DNA of 20,248 nt. It comes from Sphacelaria rigidula (lineage: Eukaryota > Phaeophyceae > Sphacelariales). A program made the translations under genes and the position numbers. How positions within the stretch are numbered: the first letter of the stretch is position 1; each line of letters opens with the position of its first letter. The DNA is taken from the NCBI GenBank assembly GCA_964200075.2, contig CAXNAA020000554.1, positions 1 through 20,248 of the forward strand, in the 5' to 3' direction. Below, in pieces: positions 17,375-20,248 of the stretch. The notes below the pieces were generated by a model that worked only from the letters and a program-made list of their open reading frames with translations, did no database searches and was not told the origin of the DNA.

Positions 17375-17815
17375 ATCGAAAAAGTGCGGTGGAAAAAAAA
17401 TTCCGATCTGATGGGTCGTAATTTCCAACTTAGATGACGTGGATGGCGTGAAACAAGGGTAATGACATATATATATATTGGTGGTGCACACTTGTTTCTG
17501 TTCCGATTGTCCTAAACTAGGATATATATGAAAATAATATAAAAATAAGTCGTCTGTGACCCACAGACGGTGCAGTTGGATATATATATACAAAATGTAT
17601 ACGAAGTACATTGGTAGTGACTTGTGTCTGTTCCGATTGTGCCCCATACTAAAATATATATGAAAACAATCCCAGCTGCACCGTCTGTGTGTGACAAATG
17701 ATGACGAATATCCCAGCGAGTGCACTACCCATATATATAATATATATATATGTATATGTCATAAATTTTGACGTGAAATGACGACCTGTCAGATCGGAAC
17801 CTTTTCCGTCGAAAA
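17375..17815. mobile_element. Family C inverted-repeat element, long copy
   Basis: The left arm has ATCGAAAAAGTGCGGTGG, then TTCCGATCTGATGGGTCG. The right arm has the inverted TTCCGATCTGACAGGTCGTC and a GTCGAAAAAT end. The left arm closely matches 787-836 (copy 1). The interior is AT-rich with TATATA runs and an internal duplication. Confidence 0.55.
17488..17695 (+). repeat. Internal direct duplication with inverted blocks
   Basis: CTTGTTTCTGTTCCGATTGT (17488) recurs as CTTGTGTCTGTTCCGATTGT (17621), each followed by a stretch ending in ATATATATGAAAA. CAGACGGTGCAG (about 17564) recurs inverted as CTGCACCGTCTG (about 17675). Confidence 0.7.
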
Positions 17816-19148
17816 ATATATTTATTTCCCGAAACATGGCCTGATGATGTCATCACATCGGAGTCATGCCACTCATGACCATCAGACAGGAGTATTTTGC
17901 CATTTTGTGGTGTGATGACCGACCACGTCGAGTGGGAAAAATATCAATCCGACCATCTCTCGCGATTGGCATGGAACGGTTGTGAAGGACGTGCGTACTC
18001 TCTCTTCTCCTTCGCTTGACTTCGTGTGTACTTTCAATAGCACCCGCGCGGTTGGCGAGGTGTTGACTACTTTTGGCATCATATAAAACATTACCTACAG
18101 ACAACAGTACTGTAACCTCACGTAAGTCTGTGGTCGTTTTAAAACGTCTTCCGGATATGGAGCATCACCATCCAATCTATCCGTCATATATACTTACTAC
18201 GTCACACACACTGTACTGTTGATGTGAAAGGTATTATATTTTTGTTGATGACACAATGAGCGAGGAAAGAAGCCAGGTATTCATACAAGTACGACACATC
18301 AAATCTTGCAGAATAATTGTGTTGAGTGAAGACATACAACTTTATTTTGCAGTACGGCATGACGTGCGTACTTGCGCTCAGGGACCGAAATCCGACTCAT
18401 CGCATCTACTAGGGGTAGCGAACTGACGCAATCTACTTGAAGAGTCATCCTCCGGTCGGGGCGGGTGCGGGGGAACGAGAGACAATATCCCGACCAAACT
18501 ATTTCCCGCGGAAAATGGATCAGCCACGTTGAGATTTTGCTAAAGGCGGTGTAAAAGATCATTCGAAAGCGACCTCGCGTATCACGTCCGTATCCAGCTA
18601 GAAATCGATAGCTAGCTGCACGACGTTTCACCCCGGGTAAATACCCGCGCACAGATATGAATAAATGTATACGTGACAACGTTTTCGTGAGATTGAGAGT
18701 AGAGCGCTGGAGAGTGGCTTTGATAAGTCGCTTTATCTTGGCCAGTTTTTTGTTCCGTGTGTGCTTTTCTTTGCCTCCATCACTGGCGTGTGCTAACAGC
18801 TACACGTCGATATTCTACTCAGGGATTTCAAGCGCCTCAGTGGCAAGCTACTACAGAAAGCATATCGGACCTCGGGGAGAGGGGCATTTTGGAACAAAAA
18901 CGATTCATTCACCGATTAATTGATCGCTTTTCACTCTCAATCGTATCCTCTCTCAATCTCACGAAAACATTGTTACATATGGCATGTACACGACATCCAT
19001 GAACCCCCTTCTTTCATTCCAAAATTTCCCCTACCCCCACCGTCCCACGGGATTCCTATCTGGAGAAGATCGTATACAACGCCAGTACAAATCACCACCT
19101 AGGCTTATGAAAGAGTCTAACCACCTCTTAATGTTGAAAGATGATTCC
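17816..19148. other. No gene supported
   Basis: Frames here are short and unrecognised. The plus-strand frame 18757-19002 ends in a helical, charged stretch (SISDLGERGILEQKRFIHRL) preceded by a CAG that could be a 3' splice site near 18822, but nothing confirms an exon. Confidence 0.45.
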
Positions 19149-19222
19149 TTTACAGACTCTTGTGGGAATTCGTCATTTCTCTGTGGTGGTTGCCATATCA
19201 CCCCCCCCCCCCCCCCCCCCCC
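19149..19222 (+). repeat. Left flank of gap, version 1 of duplicated sequence
   Basis: TTTACAGACTC, TGTGGGAATTC, TGGTTGCCATATCA, then 22 C. It recurs in altered form right of the N run at 19299-19367. Confidence 0.85.
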
Positions 19223-19288
19223 TTACCTGCGTGGGGCCGGGAGGGTCATGTCGGAGGAGAGGCGGGTGGGGGAGGGGGGGGGAGATTG

Positions 19289-19298
19289 NNNNNNNNNN
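19289..19298. other. Assembly gap (10 N)
   Basis: Ten consecutive N between two homopolymer-rich stretches. True size unknown. Confidence 0.99.
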
Positions 19299-19367
19299 TT
19301 TCCAGCCTCTTGGGGGAATTCTTCTTTTCTCTTTGGGGGTTGCCATCTCCCCCCCCCCCCCCCCCCC
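19299..19367 (+). repeat. Right flank of gap, version 2 of duplicated sequence
   Basis: TTTCCAGCCTC, TGGGGGAATTC, GGGTTGCCATCTCC, then a C run. It matches 19149-19222 in order and spacing, with nearly all differences turning a base into its neighbour. Confidence 0.85.
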
Positions 19368-19424
19368 ACTTCATGAACGTGATGAGCGCCGGAATGTTGG
19401 AGGTGTCTTTATTAGGAATAGGAA

Positions 19425-19470
19425 CGGTGCTCCGTCTCGAACGGGATGCGTGGTCAATGGTCCACGGTTA
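19425..19470 (+). repeat. Poly-C-tailed dispersed repeat, copy 5 (truncated)
   Basis: CTCCGTCTCGAACGGGATGC followed by GTGGTCAATGGTC matches the first half of the family. The CAAGCAACAAATGAG and C-tract half is absent. Confidence 0.65.
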
Positions 19471-19546
19471 GGATGAATCATCACTACTACGAATAACCGA
19501 ACCCACGATTTCTTCGGCCTTTGACGGTTTAAGTCAGCGCTCATTG

Positions 19547-19618
19547 GTCAGTATAGTCTAGTTGGTTGTCTCTTAAACTGTCACAAAAGTTGGTCGTGGG
19601 GGTTCTAATTTCCGTCCC
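19547..19618 (+). repeat. tRNA-like (SINE-like) module 1
   Basis: A-box-like TAGTCTAGTTGG (19554-19565) and a degraded B box GGTTCTAATTT (19601-19611) are 47 bp apart, close to tRNA spacing. The acceptor and T stems do not pair, so it is not a functional tRNA. It shares GGTCAGTA and TGTCACAAA with module 2. Confidence 0.5.
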
Positions 19619-19857
19619 TTTCACTCCGAGGAGGACGACTCTCCTTGCCAGCGATCTATCGACTGCCATCAGGACCTCTAATGTTGATACTCTCACCGTA
19701 CCCCAGAGTTACTCATCTCCCCCTCTCATTTCCAGAGTGTGTGCACTGCGGTTCTTAGCAGTACACTCCATATTAGCCACCAGGCTATACCCCACCCATT
19801 TTCTTTGGGCCAATTTTTCAAAAGGTTTTCTCTCCTCTTTTTTCCTTCAAAGAAAGT

Positions 19858-19933
19858 GCGTCCGTCGGGAATCGAACCAGCGACTAACGTTTGTGACGGT
19901 GCATGACAGAGCCAATTAAACTACTGACCAGTC
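19858..19933 (-). repeat. tRNA-like (SINE-like) module 2
   Basis: On the minus strand, A box TAGTTTAATTGG and a perfect B box GGTTCGATTCC are 45 bp apart, as in a tRNA. The 3' end GACGGACGCA resembles an acceptor end, but the 5' side (GGTCAG) does not pair with it, and the T stem has mismatches. It is therefore a tRNA-derived repeat rather than a tRNA gene; a diverged pseudo-tRNA is the alternative. Confidence 0.55.
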
Positions 19934-19970
19934 AGCAGTCTAGTTGATTGTCTCTTAAACCGTCACCGGC
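19934..19970 (+). repeat. tRNA-like module 3 (5' half)
   Basis: AGTCTAGTTGATTGTCTCTT then AAACCGTCAC closely matches module 1 (19556-19585), but no B box follows. It is head-to-head with module 2. Confidence 0.5.
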
Positions 19971-19991
19971 CTGATTGCCCAAAAGGGAGAA

Positions 19992-20032
19992 AAAAGTTGA
20001 CCGCTGGTCCAAGGGGTATCCACTCAACTTTT
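19992..20032. repeat. Short inverted repeat (9-bp arms)
   Basis: AAAAGTTGA and TCAACTTTT flank 23 bases. Possible small hairpin downstream of the tRNA-like modules. No function assigned. Confidence 0.6.
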
Positions 20033-20169
20033 GCGCCATTCCACGTGTTGTCGGAGCTGCGTGTACCTGGGTTGCAACGCTGAAAACAAAGCCTAGGGAT
20101 TGATTCGTACGATTCGAATCAATTATTCTAAAACCAAGTAATTTCCAGACGACTCATTATTCGTCAGAC

Positions 20170-20224
20170 CCTTGCAATGGTCACACGACCAAGGCAAGCA
20201 ACAAATGAGTGTCCCCCCCCCCCC
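20170..20224 (+). repeat. Poly-C-tailed dispersed repeat, copy 6
   Basis: CAATGGTCACACGACCAAGG, CAAGCAACAAATGAGTG then a 12-C tract. It matches the second half of the family, including the C tract. Confidence 0.7.
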
Positions 20225-20248
20225 ACACCTTCATGAATCTCTTGGAGG

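Noticed and set aside
18657-19002. Possible exon with helical, charged translation on the plus strand
   Set aside because: No recognisable family, no convincing donor/acceptor pair and no neighbouring exon.
19858-19933. Functional tRNA gene
   Set aside because: A and B boxes fit, but the acceptor stem does not pair and the T and anticodon stems have mismatches.

Overview
The window is nuclear eukaryotic DNA. It carries two spliceable, GC-rich protein genes in a repeat-laden background, and there are no operons, Shine-Dalgarno sites or CRISPR arrays. Long spliceosomal introns (0.5 to 2.1 kb), intron-borne microsatellites, long G/C homopolymers and several short inverted-repeat elements suggest a stramenopile-like alga. 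A brown alga is my best guess, but this is inference from gene architecture and a plant-like UAP motif, not a database result.

Left part (1-6405, minus strand): a UDP-glucose 4-epimerase gene (GALE) in at least eight exons. Seven are in the window and join without a frame error into 298 codons. The C-terminal exon lies at or beyond the left edge. One intron (294-1101) only works as a GC-AG intron. The introns hold a GT microsatellite, a roughly 20-bp minisatellite, a fold-back element and two miniature inverted-repeat elements.

Middle (6406-9581): a 3.2-kb intergenic region between two divergently transcribed genes, with no gene I can support. Then (9582-13257, plus strand) a complete two-exon UDP-N-acetylhexosamine pyrophosphorylase (UAP1, 517 aa). 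Its 2.1-kb intron contains a 234-bp near-perfect hairpin, a membrane-protein-like ORF fragment on the opposite strand and one copy of a dispersed repeat.

Right part (13258-20248): no supported protein gene. It is a repeat field: an 809-bp terminal-inverted-repeat DNA element flanked by TATATA, a second copy of the repeat found in the UAP1 intron, inverted-repeat elements, a dispersed family ending in poly-C/poly-G tracts, three tRNA-like (SINE-like) modules, and a 10-N assembly gap whose flanks look like two versions of the same sequence.

The two genes are linked metabolically: one interconverts UDP-glucose and UDP-galactose (and in some enzymes UDP-GlcNAc and UDP-GalNAc), the other makes UDP-GlcNAc/UDP-GalNAc. 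Both feed glycan and cell-wall synthesis. I see no clearly new enzymatic system. The unusual content is in the introns and in the mobile-element-like structures.
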